Shown one piece after another: positions 10,227-23,194 of a DNA stretch of 64,000 nt. Position 1 is the first letter of the stretch. Every line of letters starts with the position of its first letter. Source of the DNA: Diogma glabrata (Eukaryota > Arthropoda > Insecta > Diptera > Cylindrotomidae); contig OY856186.1 of the NCBI GenBank assembly GCA_963693315.1, forward strand, positions 306,989,061 to 307,053,060, in the 5' to 3' direction. Position numbers and translations under genes: made by a program. The notes under the pieces were generated by a model. The model was not told where the DNA came from. It ran no database searches and worked only from the letters and a program-made list of their open reading frames with translations.

Positions 10227-13200
10227 TCAAATTTTTATATCTTTTACGTGGTAGACACCCATCGATTTTCCTTCCAAATCCTCAATTTCAAAGGCTACAT
10301 TTCCTACTGTCCGTCGTATTCTAGCTTTTAAGAATTTTGGGGCTAATTTAGCGTTGTAGTTGCGAGTGGCATCGCTTTGGGTAAAGTTGCGAACGAATAC
10401 TACTTGTTGAAGTTGGAAGGATCGTGTTTTGCTCCGAAGATTGTACGAGTTTTTATTTTGTTCATGGGCTTTGCGAAGGTTCTGAAGCACTTTATTGTGT
10501 AGGTGAAAAAGATTTTCAGGTTTTGATTCGACTGATGTAAAGTTTCCGGTTATATGGTAAAGATCTTTTAAGATCTGATATTCGGAACCATGACCAACTT
10601 TGTGTTGTCCGAATACAATAAAATCAGGCGAGAATCCCGTTGAGGGGTGTATCACATTCCTTAAAGCAGAACAAATTTTTGACAAGTTTACGTCCCATGT
10701 TTTATGGTCGCTGCCTATATATGCCCTAATTGCCGACAATAGCGTTCGGCTTACACGCTCCACAGTATTGGCCTGTGGTGAATATTTCGGAGTAAACGTA
10801 TGTGGCACTCCATACTTTTTCAGCAACGAGGACAACAAATGAGATGTAAACTGTTTCCCATTATCAGAAACCAGATGCTGTGGAACACCAAATATGTGAA
10901 AAACATCGTTTTCTAAGAACTTCTACCAACTTTGTGGACGTGGCCTGTCGTAATGGCTTGGTTATCACAAACCGACTGTAGTGGTCCAACACTATAACGA
11001 TATGAGTATGTCCTAGCCGGGAGCGTGGATATGGTCCAAGAAAGTCCACGTATAAGCGTTGAAATGGCCGGAAAACCTTATATTCATTTCCCATTAGTGG
11101 ACGCAGTGAGTAGTTGGGACTTTTGTTTTGCATACACTCGTCACACTCCTTAATATATTTTTTTACGTCTCGTGATAGGGATGGCCAGAAGAAATGACGA
11201 CGTAATTTATCAACAACCTTAGCGATACCAAGATGGGCTGATAATGGAGGTTTGTGTGCACGCTCGAGCAGGGAGGCACGCAAAGCAACGGGAACTACTA
11301 ACTTCCATTGGTCTTCTTCGTGTTCGCATTTCAATCCCACATTAACTTTGATGTATATACGTCCATCCTGGTTACGTGTATTTGTAATTGTATCGTTTTT
11401 GGAAACTATGTGAGCCTGTGCTACGTAGTCTGGATCGTTAAAATGATTGGAAGATAGGTCGAGGTGAAACACATCATCTATGTTGGGATCAATATTTTTC
11501 AATTCCTCAGCATTTAAACGAGAGAGCGCATCAGCGACGGTATTGTCCGTTCCTTTACAGTGTTCGATGTTAAAGTTAAAACTCTGCAGTTTAAGACTCC
11601 AGCGAGCCAATCTTCCTGTCAGGTCCTTTAATCCCATCAACCATTTCAGGCTTGAATGATCTGTAATAACAGTAAAGGGGTGCCCTTCAATGTAGGCTCT
11701 AAATTTTTTTATAGAAATAACTGCTGCAAGGCACTCCATCTCTGTTATACTATAATTTCTTTGGGCTTTATTGAGCTTGTGGGATATAACAGCGACTGGG
11801 TGTTCGGATCCATCATCGTCTTTTTGAAATAATACGCTACCAATACCTGTCGTACTAGCGTCACACTGTATGTAAAACGGCCGAGAAAAATCCGGGTTTA
11901 CGAGCACGGGAGCTGTGATCAAAGCGGCACTTAATTCCAGAAAACTGTTTTGCGCTTCGGTGGTCCAGACGAATTTTTTGTTCTTGGTCAACAGCTCAGT
12001 GAGGCTAGCTGCTAACGTAGAATAACGGGCAATAAACCGACGATACCAACCGGTGACTCCAAGAAAACGTCGTACCTGTCTTACATTTTTAGGTACTGGA
12101 AACTCCGCAATGGCCTTTACCTTATCTGGATTGACGCGCAATCCCCCATCTCCCACCACATAGCCGAGGTATTCGATTTCATTCAGTAAAAATCTGGACT
12201 TTTGTACGTTAATCGTAAGTCCCGCTTCTCTTATTCGAGTAGAGACATCTGAGAGAAGACTTAGATGCTCATTAAAAGAAGAGGATGTTATTAATAAATC
12301 ATCAAGATAAACGAATACCCGGTCATGAAGATGGTGTGGGATCACTTTGTGCATCAATCTACATAAGGTTTGGGGCGCATTGCAGAGCCCAAACGGCATA
12401 ACAACAAATTGGTATAAGGGTCTTCCGGGGACCGTGAACGCGGTTTTATCACGTGAAGCTGGGTCCAATGGAATTTGCCAAAAGGCATCCTTAAGATCCA
12501 GACTTGAGATGTACTGTGTTTTTCCTAACCGACTGAGTAAGCGGTCAATTAACGGTAAAGGGTAGGCATCTTTCTTGATAGCTTCATTCAGTTTACGAGC
12601 ATCGAGACATAGCCTTGTCTTTCCATTTGATTTCCGAACGATAGCCATCGGAGAACTCCAGGAACTCTCGCTTTCTTCTATTACTCCGAGTTCGATCATA
12701 CGATCCAGCTCGAGATACATTAGATCTTGAATTGCAGGAGACACGGCGTAATAACGTTGTTTTACAGGTTTAGCGTCACCAACGTCTATGGAGTGTGTTA
12801 CTAAACTAGTTCGGCCTAATCCCAACTTGCTAGCACACGGCAGTTTATCAATTACCTCATCAAGTCTTTGTTGCTCTTCATTTGTAAGCCGATGTTGATT
12901 ACTGGAGGTTTGGCTTTTTGCAGGTTCTATTAGTTCATTGACCATTACAGGTTTTAATCCGAAACTCTGCCAGAAATCCATACCTAAGTATAATGGTTGT
13001 TGTAAACTTGGGGCAATAAATATTGGAAGAACTTGACGCTTTCCACCATATTCAACGGTTGCTCGCACAAAACCAATGATTCTTTGTTTTGCTCCACTTG
13101 CTGTAGCAATGAATGATGCATTACCACATACCTTCAATTCCGTTTTCTGTAAAAACTCTGTAGCCCCAACTCCTAGCACTGATATGTTCGCCCCACTATC

Positions 13201-13566
13201 CAAAAGACCTCTAAAACCAATACCCGCTATCAACACATCGGCGTAGGGTCTGTTGTCTTCAGCAGTCATTAGAATAGAAGCAGCTATCTTCGATTTTAAA
13301 ATTTTTCGTTCTTTAAAGTACTGGGTAGTTCGACTGACAATCTTTGGTACAGTAGGTACAGTTAAAGTAAAAGGATGGGCAAAAGGAGGGGTAGGAATTA
13401 AAGAGTGGAGATTGTGTGAATTCAATTTTATTTCATTAGGTTGCGTTGGCGTAGTTCCGGATCGGTGTTTGCTGCTGCATCTTCTGTCCTTGGTTGAAGT
13501 GAGCTCGGCTGTGTTCTCGGAAGGTAAGGAGCTCTGCTCACCTCCGGTCTTACATTTCCCGAGCAT
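10227..13566 (-). pseudogene. Pol of copy A: protease, RT, RNase H, integrase, with a frameshift in integrase
   Basis: From the first ATG of this frame at 13566: retropepsin (LLDSGANIS, D123), RT with YLDD at residues 420-423 and LCLDARKLN, RNase H (CDAS 568-571, TDHSS, NTVADALSR), integrase HHCC (HLGIAKVV…CDECMQNK) and DDE core beginning VDFLGP. The frame stops at 10864. The rest of integrase (second Asp in SDNG, Glu in NTVERVS, C-terminal domain ending at 10227) continues in another frame; the break is one base, near 10914-10935. Pol lies in the -1 frame relative to Gag and overlaps it by 139 nt, so it would be made by ribosomal frameshifting. The RT is of Ty3/Gypsy type, perhaps near mdg3/Micropia (weak guess). 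The frameshift should inactivate integrase unless it is a sequence error. Confidence 0.9.
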
Positions 13567-15389
13567 CTTTCACAATTAGGTTTAGTGACATTTAACATCC
13601 CACAACCAAAACAAAATACTCTCTGAGGAGGTAAAGGGCAGTCAAAAAATGGGTGGGCTGGTGATCTACAGTTCCAACATTGCAAAGATGTTGTTGGATG
13701 TGAATTAGAATGTGAGGAAGTTGTTACAGTTGGCCTTGGTCCGTATATAGCAGCAACGTTTGATTCAAGAGTTTGAATCTTTGCATCAAAATATTGCGGT
13801 TGCTGCCGTGAAAAACCGTCTTGCATTGGATTAAAAATTTCACTCACACTTCTTTTTTCGCTACACAACGCTTCTGGATTATAGCCGACACGACTCCATG
13901 AATCTTCCATGGCGACACATTTTTGTATTAAAAGGTTGATACTCTGAAAGGTACTACCCGCCAAAGCAATTTGCAAGCCTGGTCGCATATTTCTTAACAA
14001 AATTTGAATTAGATCCTCGTCACGAATAGGTGACTTGAGTGCTACGGAAATGGTCATTAACTCATTATAAAACTCGAGAAATCCTTCTCGGACTTTCTGT
14101 TTTCGTGCCTCAAGTGTATGCCTAATGTCCGCATCCGTCCATCTGTCCTGAAATCGGTCAATTAATGCATCTTTCAGTTGTGCCCAGCTTTGGCATCGTG
14201 TACGTTCTAGGAACGTCCAGTAAAAGTCCTTTGCACAACCGTTTAAAAGAAAACCAATTTCGTTGACAAGGTTGTTAGGCGGAATATTACTGGATCGAGC
14301 AAGATGCTCCACTTGGAACATAAATCGCTCCACCGCCATACCAGATGGGGATCCGTTAAAGGAGATGTTCCATTTGTGGACGGGGATATGATTTGGATTC
14401 GGACGAAAATTGTTTAACGGATATTCCGTATTGTAATGCAAGTTGGAAAAGTTTTGTAAATTATCGGGATTTGTTATAGGTGGTGGAAAGTTAGGATTAA
14501 AAGCAAAATTAAGATTTTGTTGAGGAGACGCGTTAGATTTTACTGGAGAACTACTTTGTGGTTCATTATATCTAGTTTGAACATGTGAAGTTCCAGGTTG
14601 GGGTTGTGATTGCAATTCGACTCTTTGTAACTGGGTACCAATTTGGTTGAGCTCGTGTTGATAATTGCGATTGTGCGTTACATTATATTCTTTTGAAGAT
14701 CGATTTAAGATTCGCTCTTGTTCTAACACCTTAGCTTTCAAATTTCTAATTTCGTCGAAAAGTCTAGTTAAATCTTCACTAGGTGGGTTTAAATGTTTGG
14801 GTGCAGTCTCAGGCATATGACCGGGTTTATCAGTAGTCTTGGATACGGTAGGATTCTGATCGATGATATTGGGGTTCTGTATTTCAGTGTGTTGTTCTGT
14901 TTCTCTTAGCTCATCTATCGGTAAACCTGCCACTTCAATTCCCTTAACTGTGGTCAAAGACTCATCTAGTTTGGTAGAGTCTTTACGTAAATTTGAAACT
15001 ACTTTGAGCAATGCTCCACAAACCTTTACATAATGTTGTGCATCTTCAGTTACCACTGGAGACTTCGAAATTCTTTCGAGTCTTCCATGAATATGCATAA
15101 AACGGGATTCTACTATTTCCAGATCTAAGGCCCTATTCTCCGTTTCGGGATTAATATTCTCCGAGAGATCGTCTTTAATAACCTTTAATTTTTTCCAACA
15201 CTTCTCGATTTCACGACGAGGGTTCTTAGTTGCAAGCTCATGAGGTCTGGTCGGAATATCAGATGGGTTTTCAGATTCAAGATTTAGCTGTTCCAAAAGA
15301 AGCGTTCGCTGAACCGAGTTCATCCCACGTATAAAACGAATGTCGCACTCCACTTGAAACTCTTCATGATCTAAAAAGTCGATATTCAT
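13428..15389 (-). CDS. Gag of copy A
   Basis: 653 residues from ATG at 15389 (MNIDFLDHEEF). The N-terminal half is charged with possible coiled coil; a central Pro/Asn/Gln-rich linker follows; the capsid-like region begins near HKWNISFNGSPSG. The C-terminus has a CCHC knuckle (CWNCRSPAHPFFDC, CX2CX4HX4C) and a second cysteine cluster (CFGCGMLNVTKPNC), consistent with RNA packaging. The ORF is uninterrupted, and its 3' end overlaps pol. Identical to the copy at 21233-23194. Confidence 0.9.
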   Translation of the reverse strand: MNIDFLDHEEFQVECDIRFIRGMNSVQRTLLLEQLNLESENPSDIPTRPHELATKNPRREIEKCWKKLKVIKDDLSENINPETENRALDLEIVESRFMHIHGRLERISKSPVVTEDAQHYVKVCGALLKVVSNLRKDSTKLDESLTTVKGIEVAGLPIDELRETEQHTEIQNPNIIDQNPTVSKTTDKPGHMPETAPKHLNPPSEDLTRLFDEIRNLKAKVLEQERILNRSSKEYNVTHNRNYQHELNQIGTQLQRVELQSQPQPGTSHVQTRYNEPQSSSPVKSNASPQQNLNFAFNPNFPPPITNPDNLQNFSNLHYNTEYPLNNFRPNPNHIPVHKWNISFNGSPSGMAVERFMFQVEHLARSSNIPPNNLVNEIGFLLNGCAKDFYWTFLERTRCQSWAQLKDALIDRFQDRWTDADIRHTLEARKQKVREGFLEFYNELMTISVALKSPIRDEDLIQILLRNMRPGLQIALAGSTFQSINLLIQKCVAMEDSWSRVGYNPEALCSEKRSVSEIFNPMQDGFSRQQPQYFDAKIQTLESNVAAIYGPRPTVTTSSHSNSHPTTSLQCWNCRSPAHPFFDCPLPPQRVFCFGCGMLNVTKPNCERCSGNVRPEVSRAPYLPRTQPSSLQPRTEDAAANTDPELRQRNLMK

Positions 15390-16434
15390 TTTGAAATTTT
15401 AAAATTATTTTAGTAAAAATATGACTTTAATATATACTAGCCCTCAAATTAGCAAAAGCAAAAAAAAAAATATTGTTGCCAGGTTATACAAAAAAAATAA
15501 CCTAGCAAAAAAAATAAATATATTGATTACAAAGCGGATATTTTCTTTCTTTTTCCCTTTAAATAACTCGAAACGCAATTTTATTATATAAAAAAAATGA
15601 AATAACCAAATGAAATAATATTAAAAGAAGAAAAAAAAAATTAAATACAAAACATATAGTTTTAATATTCCTAACAATTAAGAAACAAAAATATAATTTA
15701 TTAATCATCTATAAAGTTATAAAAATTATTCATATAATATTTATGAAAATGTTATTTCCAAAAAAAAAAAAAAAAAGGTTATTTTGTCTATTATTACTTT
15801 CTTCCTCTTTAAATGATGAGTGGACTAAGGTTGACGGTTCTCAGACACACATAAAGAAGCAGGCGTAGAGAATAAGTGGTATGGATGGATTAGGAAAGGG
15901 TACGCTGGAAAAATTAAAAGGAAAATGTTTTTGCTACCACCTTCACATTCACCACATCATTAGATGAGGAAACTGAAGTAAAAAAAACATTTTTGAAGCG
16001 TGATAGGTTTTGCCTTTCTGACCAGGGGTAACCACTATACTCAACACAACTGTGGAAAACTGTAGTACTGGAAAAGAAAGATCGGTAAGGTAAAAAGAGA
16101 GTAGTAAAAAAACAGGGTCAAGATAACTACACTAAATCAACAAAATTATTATTTTGGAAATACGGCGATTGACCATGAAAACAAAAAAAAACTTGTAATT
16201 GAATTGGAAAGTAAAAAAAAAATTAATCAAATTATTGTTATGGAGAAATTAAATATTGAAGTTAATAGTCATTATTAGTAAGCAGCTGTATGAACCAAAC
16301 AGTTATAATCAAACAGATTTATGGAAATAATTGCGACATACAGCTACATACATACACAATGGTACGTAGTGTATACAAACTTGGTTTAAAAAGGTGGAAG
16401 AACCGGTTATATTATTATTTTTTGGGCGCCAATC
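15390..16434 (-). other. Untranslated leader of copy A with PBS
   Basis: AT-rich, with A-runs and no coding signal. Next to the LTR the minus strand reads GAT then TGGCGCCCA (plus 16423-16431), a short PBS match to the 3' end of a tRNA-Lys type acceptor; complementarity beyond nine bases is poor, so the primer assignment is tentative. Confidence 0.6.
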
Positions 16435-17968
16435 TGTAGCGAACGATAACTAATTTAGTTATCACGCTTTCAGAATTTTTTAAATTATTAGTGTTCCTGT
16501 TTTCCGCGGTCAATGTAGCTCCGGCTAAGACTCACGGCTGGTCGTGGAATTTGGAAATAGGAACAAAAATCTTGTATAGACCGCTATAGTTTACATGCAT
16601 ACACTACACAGCACTGATAGAGAATTAAAAAAAAATGGAAGAAGGAAAATAAGGGAAGGGAAATCCACCTTCATCAGAACGCCTACTTACCCTACATATA
16701 TCGTCAAACCGCCCGCCCGCGTCCTAATTAATCCTTTCATCATTAGCGTAATCGTCGAATCACAAAAGAAAATAAAAATAGGCAAACAAAACACAAAGTT
16801 TTCATATATAAGAAAATTTAAAAAAATATTTATTTAATAATTTATTTAACTTAAAACTTACCCGCCACCGTATACAGGACCTAAAATTATGGACGACACA
16901 ATATTTATATATTTTTTCTCTATATGTTTTAACAATCAAAGTTTATAGTTTTGATCTTTATTATTTTCTTAGTTAGGTTGAAAGCTGATTTAAATGTTGA
17001 ATGTTGAATGAAAATTTGAATATATATGAGTTAAACATCCACATAATATAATTGTTTTGGGTGATTAGCTATTTCTTATGTTGAAATTATTTTAGGTAAT
17101 ACTATTTACATATGTTTTTTTTTTTTTAATATGAATCGTTATGTGAAATAAAATTTCACAGAAGTTTTATTATTTAATTAATTAAGAATGACCATCAAAG
17201 TTGGCATAATTTATAATTAATGCACTGATCCCACATTTACAAAGAAAAGGGTTTGTAATATTGATAGTTGGCACACTGTAGCTACCATAAGTATTAGTAT
17301 CAAGTTTAAGTACACACATAAGTATCGGTTTTATGTTTATTAAAGTTCCGTTAATGAATTTTGAACTAAGATTTGATAACAATCTACCAAAGATTTATTT
17401 ATATTTTTATTTGATTATATCTAAAAAAGGTGTATAGTATGTTTATGATTCCTTTATGATTCACAATTATAACCAGTGGATAGTATAACCTTAAACAAAA
17501 TATAAACACCGCAAACTTGACTATATCTGACCTTAAAATTTTTTTGTCCCATCCACTTCAATATCACTGCACAATTTTTTTGTTTGTTTTTCTCTTTTAG
17601 TTTTTTTTTAAATTAATAGCAATAATATTTCTAATAGCCAACTACACCAATAATATAATTTTTATAATTATCACTAACTATAACTAACTGACAAAAGAAT
17701 TTAAAAAAAAATAGAAATATTTAGAAATATTTAACTTTGTATTTTGTTTTAATACTCAACAAACTTATCGGAAATTCAAAATTTATCTCCCAACATTTTA
17801 TTCTTATCAAATCAAAATCAAAAAATATAAATCATTCAAATCCCGTTGGATCGATTGATTTAATATAAAAAAAAATGCAAAATCTAATTATTGTAGAAAT
17901 TTAACGTTTTTGCATTATTTTTGTGGCGAAAGAAAGAAAAGGCCGATTGAGATTTTTCTTACGTCACA
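16435..17968 (-). repeat. Middle LTR shared by both copies, probable recombinant
   Basis: 1534 bp. At 16530 it carries A like the right LTR (24335) rather than G as in the left LTR (8725). At every later difference (from 16734 onward, including the 9-bp indel) it matches the left LTR. This is the mosaic expected of a crossover between misaligned outer LTRs within 16531-16733. Confidence 0.9.
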
Positions 17969-18031
17969 AATCGTGGGGACGACATACCCTGAGATTCTCA
18001 AGCCGGGCAAATTACTTTTGTATGATTACAT

Positions 18032-21000
18032 TCAAATTTTTATATCTTTTACGTGGTAGACACCCATCGATTTTCCTTCCAAATCCTCAATTTCAAAGGC
18101 TACATTTCCTACTGTCCGTCGTATTCTAGCTTTTAAGAATTTTGGGGCTAATTTAGCGTTGTAGTTGCGAGTGGCATCGCTTTGGGTAAAGTTGCGAACG
18201 AATACTACTTGTTGAAGTTGGAAGGATCGTGTTTTGCTCCGAAGATTGTACGAGTTTTTATTTTGTTCATGGGCTTTGCGAAGGTTCTGAAGCACTTTAT
18301 TGTGTAGGTGAAAAAGATTTTCAGGTTTTGATTCGACTGATGTAAAGTTTCCGGTTATATGGTAAAGATCTTTTAAGATCTGATATTCGGAACCATGACC
18401 AACTTTGTGTTGTCCGAATACAATAAAATCAGGCGAGAATCCCGTTGAGGGGTGTATCACATTCCTTAAAGCAGAACAAATTTTTGACAAGTTTACGTCC
18501 CATGTTTTATGGTCGCTGCCTATATATGCCCTAATTGCCGACAATAGCGTTCGGCTTACACGCTCCACAGTATTGGCCTGTGGTGAATATTTCGGAGTAA
18601 ACGTATGTGGCACTCCATACTTTTTCAGCAACGAGGACAACAAATGAGATGTAAACTGTTTCCCATTATCAGAAACCAGATGCTGTGGAACACCAAATAT
18701 GTGAAAAACATCGTTTTCTAAGAACTTCTACCAACTTTGTGGACGTGGCCTGTCGTAATGGCTTGGTTATCACAAACCGACTGTAGTGGTCCAACACTAT
18801 AACGATATGAGTATGTCCTAGCCGGGAGCGTGGATATGGTCCAAGAAAGTCCACGTATAAGCGTTGAAATGGCCGGAAAACCTTATATTCATTTCCCATT
18901 AGTGGACGCAGTGAGTAGTTGGGACTTTTGTTTTGCATACACTCGTCACACTCCTTAATATATTTTTTTACGTCTCGTGATAGGGATGGCCAGAAGAAAT
19001 GACGACGTAATTTATCAACAACCTTAGCGATACCAAGATGGGCTGATAATGGAGGTTTGTGTGCACGCTCGAGCAGGGAGGCACGCAAAGCAACGGGAAC
19101 TACTAACTTCCATTGGTCTTCTTCGTGTTCGCATTTCAATCCCACATTAACTTTGATGTATATACGTCCATCCTGGTTACGTGTATTTGTAATTGTATCG
19201 TTTTTGGAAACTATGTGAGCCTGTGCTACGTAGTCTGGATCGTTAAAATGATTGGAAGATAGGTCGAGGTGAAACACATCATCTATGTTGGGATCAATAT
19301 TTTTCAATTCCTCAGCATTTAAACGAGAGAGCGCATCAGCGACGGTATTGTCCGTTCCTTTACAGTGTTCGATGTTAAAGTTAAAACTCTGCAGTTTAAG
19401 ACTCCAGCGAGCCAATCTTCCTGTCAGGTCCTTTAATCCCATCAACCATTTCAGGCTTGAATGATCTGTAATAACAGTAAAGGGGTGCCCTTCAATGTAG
19501 GCTCTAAATTTTTTTATAGAAATAACTGCTGCAAGGCACTCCATCTCTGTTATACTATAATTTCTTTGGGCTTTATTGAGCTTGTGGGATATAACAGCGA
19601 CTGGGTGTTCGGATCCATCATCGTCTTTTTGAAATAATACGCTACCAATACCTGTCGTACTAGCGTCACACTGTATGTAAAACGGCCGAGAAAAATCCGG
19701 GTTTACGAGCACGGGAGCTGTGATCAAAGCGGCACTTAATTCCAGAAAACTGTTTTGCGCTTCGGTGGTCCAGACGAATTTTTTGTTCTTGGTCAACAGC
19801 TCAGTGAGGCTAGCTGCTAACGTAGAATAACGGGCAATAAACCGACGATACCAACCGGTGACTCCAAGAAAACGTCGTACCTGTCTTACATTTTTAGGTA
19901 CTGGAAACTCCGCAATGGCCTTTACCTTATCTGGATTGACGCGCAATCCCCCATCTCCCACCACATAGCCGAGGTATTCGATTTCATTCAGTAAAAATCT
20001 GGACTTTTGTACGTTAATCGTAAGTCCCGCTTCTCTTATTCGAGTAGAGACATCTGAGAGAAGACTTAGATGCTCATTAAAAGAAGAGGATGTTATTAAT
20101 AAATCATCAAGATAAACGAATACCCGGTCATGAAGATGGTGTGGGATCACTTTGTGCATCAATCTACATAAGGTTTGGGGCGCATTGCAGAGCCCAAACG
20201 GCATAACAACAAATTGGTATAAGGGTCTTCCGGGGACCGTGAACGCGGTTTTATCACGTGAAGCTGGGTCCAATGGAATTTGCCAAAAGGCATCCTTAAG
20301 ATCCAGACTTGAGATGTACTGTGTTTTTCCTAACCGACTGAGTAAGCGGTCAATTAACGGTAAAGGGTAGGCATCTTTCTTGATAGCTTCATTCAGTTTA
20401 CGAGCATCGAGACATAGCCTTGTCTTTCCATTTGATTTCCGAACGATAGCCATCGGAGAACTCCAGGAACTCTCGCTTTCTTCTATTACTCCGAGTTCGA
20501 TCATACGATCCAGCTCGAGATACATTAGATCTTGAATTGCAGGAGACACGGCGTAATAACGTTGTTTTACAGGTTTAGCGTCACCAACGTCTATGGAGTG
20601 TGTTACTAAACTAGTTCGGCCTAATCCCAACTTGCTAGCACACGGCAGTTTATCAATTACCTCATCAAGTCTTTGTTGCTCTTCATTTGTAAGCCGATGT
20701 TGATTACTGGAGGTTTGGCTTTTTGCAGGTTCTATTAGTTCATTGACCATTACAGGTTTTAATCCGAAACTCTGCCAGAAATCCATACCTAAGTATAATG
20801 GTTGTTGTAAACTTGGGGCAATAAATATTGGAAGAACTTGACGCTTTCCACCATATTCAACGGTTGCTCGCACAAAACCAATGATTCTTTGTTTTGCTCC
20901 ACTTGCTGTAGCAATGAATGATGCATTACCACATACCTTCAATTCCGTTTTCTGTAAAAACTCTGTAGCCCCAACTCCTAGCACTGATATGTTCGCCCCA

Positions 21001-21371
21001 CTATCCAAAAGACCTCTAAAACCAATACCCGCTATCAACACATCGGCGTAGGGTCTGTTGTCTTCAGCAGTCATTAGAATAGAAGCAGCTATCTTCGATT
21101 TTAAAATTTTTCGTTCTTTAAAGTACTGGGTAGTTCGACTGACAATCTTTGGTACAGTAGGTACAGTTAAAGTAAAAGGATGGGCAAAAGGAGGGGTAGG
21201 AATTAAAGAGTGGAGATTGTGTGAATTCAATTTTATTTCATTAGGTTGCGTTGGCGTAGTTCCGGATCGGTGTTTGCTGCTGCATCTTCTGTCCTTGGTT
21301 GAAGTGAGCTCGGCTGTGTTCTCGGAAGGTAAGGAGCTCTGCTCACCTCCGGTCTTACATTTCCCGAGCAT
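18032..21371 (-). pseudogene. Pol of copy B, same integrase frameshift as copy A
   Basis: Residue-for-residue the same as copy A 7805 bp to the left: protease, RT (YLDD), RNase H and integrase. The frame stops at 18669 and integrase resumes in another frame down to 18032. Sharing the break (18719-18740) means it predates the duplication. Confidence 0.9.
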
Positions 21372-23194
21372 CTTTCACAATTAGGTTTAGTGACATTTAA
21401 CATCCCACAACCAAAACAAAATACTCTCTGAGGAGGTAAAGGGCAGTCAAAAAATGGGTGGGCTGGTGATCTACAGTTCCAACATTGCAAAGATGTTGTT
21501 GGATGTGAATTAGAATGTGAGGAAGTTGTTACAGTTGGCCTTGGTCCGTATATAGCAGCAACGTTTGATTCAAGAGTTTGAATCTTTGCATCAAAATATT
21601 GCGGTTGCTGCCGTGAAAAACCGTCTTGCATTGGATTAAAAATTTCACTCACACTTCTTTTTTCGCTACACAACGCTTCTGGATTATAGCCGACACGACT
21701 CCATGAATCTTCCATGGCGACACATTTTTGTATTAAAAGGTTGATACTCTGAAAGGTACTACCCGCCAAAGCAATTTGCAAGCCTGGTCGCATATTTCTT
21801 AACAAAATTTGAATTAGATCCTCGTCACGAATAGGTGACTTGAGTGCTACGGAAATGGTCATTAACTCATTATAAAACTCGAGAAATCCTTCTCGGACTT
21901 TCTGTTTTCGTGCCTCAAGTGTATGCCTAATGTCCGCATCCGTCCATCTGTCCTGAAATCGGTCAATTAATGCATCTTTCAGTTGTGCCCAGCTTTGGCA
22001 TCGTGTACGTTCTAGGAACGTCCAGTAAAAGTCCTTTGCACAACCGTTTAAAAGAAAACCAATTTCGTTGACAAGGTTGTTAGGCGGAATATTACTGGAT
22101 CGAGCAAGATGCTCCACTTGGAACATAAATCGCTCCACCGCCATACCAGATGGGGATCCGTTAAAGGAGATGTTCCATTTGTGGACGGGGATATGATTTG
22201 GATTCGGACGAAAATTGTTTAACGGATATTCCGTATTGTAATGCAAGTTGGAAAAGTTTTGTAAATTATCGGGATTTGTTATAGGTGGTGGAAAGTTAGG
22301 ATTAAAAGCAAAATTAAGATTTTGTTGAGGAGACGCGTTAGATTTTACTGGAGAACTACTTTGTGGTTCATTATATCTAGTTTGAACATGTGAAGTTCCA
22401 GGTTGGGGTTGTGATTGCAATTCGACTCTTTGTAACTGGGTACCAATTTGGTTGAGCTCGTGTTGATAATTGCGATTGTGCGTTACATTATATTCTTTTG
22501 AAGATCGATTTAAGATTCGCTCTTGTTCTAACACCTTAGCTTTCAAATTTCTAATTTCGTCGAAAAGTCTAGTTAAATCTTCACTAGGTGGGTTTAAATG
22601 TTTGGGTGCAGTCTCAGGCATATGACCGGGTTTATCAGTAGTCTTGGATACGGTAGGATTCTGATCGATGATATTGGGGTTCTGTATTTCAGTGTGTTGT
22701 TCTGTTTCTCTTAGCTCATCTATCGGTAAACCTGCCACTTCAATTCCCTTAACTGTGGTCAAAGACTCATCTAGTTTGGTAGAGTCTTTACGTAAATTTG
22801 AAACTACTTTGAGCAATGCTCCACAAACCTTTACATAATGTTGTGCATCTTCAGTTACCACTGGAGACTTCGAAATTCTTTCGAGTCTTCCATGAATATG
22901 CATAAAACGGGATTCTACTATTTCCAGATCTAAGGCCCTATTCTCCGTTTCGGGATTAATATTCTCCGAGAGATCGTCTTTAATAACCTTTAATTTTTTC
23001 CAACACTTCTCGATTTCACGACGAGGGTTCTTAGTTGCAAGCTCATGAGGTCTGGTCGGAATATCAGATGGGTTTTCAGATTCAAGATTTAGCTGTTCCA
23101 AAAGAAGCGTTCGCTGAACCGAGTTCATCCCACGTATAAAACGAATGTCGCACTCCACTTGAAACTCTTCATGATCTAAAAAGTCGATATTCAT
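21233..23194 (-). CDS. Gag of copy B
   Basis: 653 residues, identical to the Gag at 13428-15389, with the same CCHC knuckle and 139-nt overlap with pol. In copy B it follows the right LTR, so it is the unit whose own 5' LTR is the older, more divergent one. Confidence 0.9.
   Translation of the reverse strand: MNIDFLDHEEFQVECDIRFIRGMNSVQRTLLLEQLNLESENPSDIPTRPHELATKNPRREIEKCWKKLKVIKDDLSENINPETENRALDLEIVESRFMHIHGRLERISKSPVVTEDAQHYVKVCGALLKVVSNLRKDSTKLDESLTTVKGIEVAGLPIDELRETEQHTEIQNPNIIDQNPTVSKTTDKPGHMPETAPKHLNPPSEDLTRLFDEIRNLKAKVLEQERILNRSSKEYNVTHNRNYQHELNQIGTQLQRVELQSQPQPGTSHVQTRYNEPQSSSPVKSNASPQQNLNFAFNPNFPPPITNPDNLQNFSNLHYNTEYPLNNFRPNPNHIPVHKWNISFNGSPSGMAVERFMFQVEHLARSSNIPPNNLVNEIGFLLNGCAKDFYWTFLERTRCQSWAQLKDALIDRFQDRWTDADIRHTLEARKQKVREGFLEFYNELMTISVALKSPIRDEDLIQILLRNMRPGLQIALAGSTFQSINLLIQKCVAMEDSWSRVGYNPEALCSEKRSVSEIFNPMQDGFSRQQPQYFDAKIQTLESNVAAIYGPRPTVTTSSHSNSHPTTSLQCWNCRSPAHPFFDCPLPPQRVFCFGCGMLNVTKPNCERCSGNVRPEVSRAPYLPRTQPSSLQPRTEDAAANTDPELRQRNLMK

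Noticed and set aside
8790..10324. Small plus-strand ORFs that recur at 16595 and 24400
   Set aside because: They recur because they lie in the repeated LTRs and pol antisense; the version in the right LTR changes residues freely, as expected for non-coding sequence.
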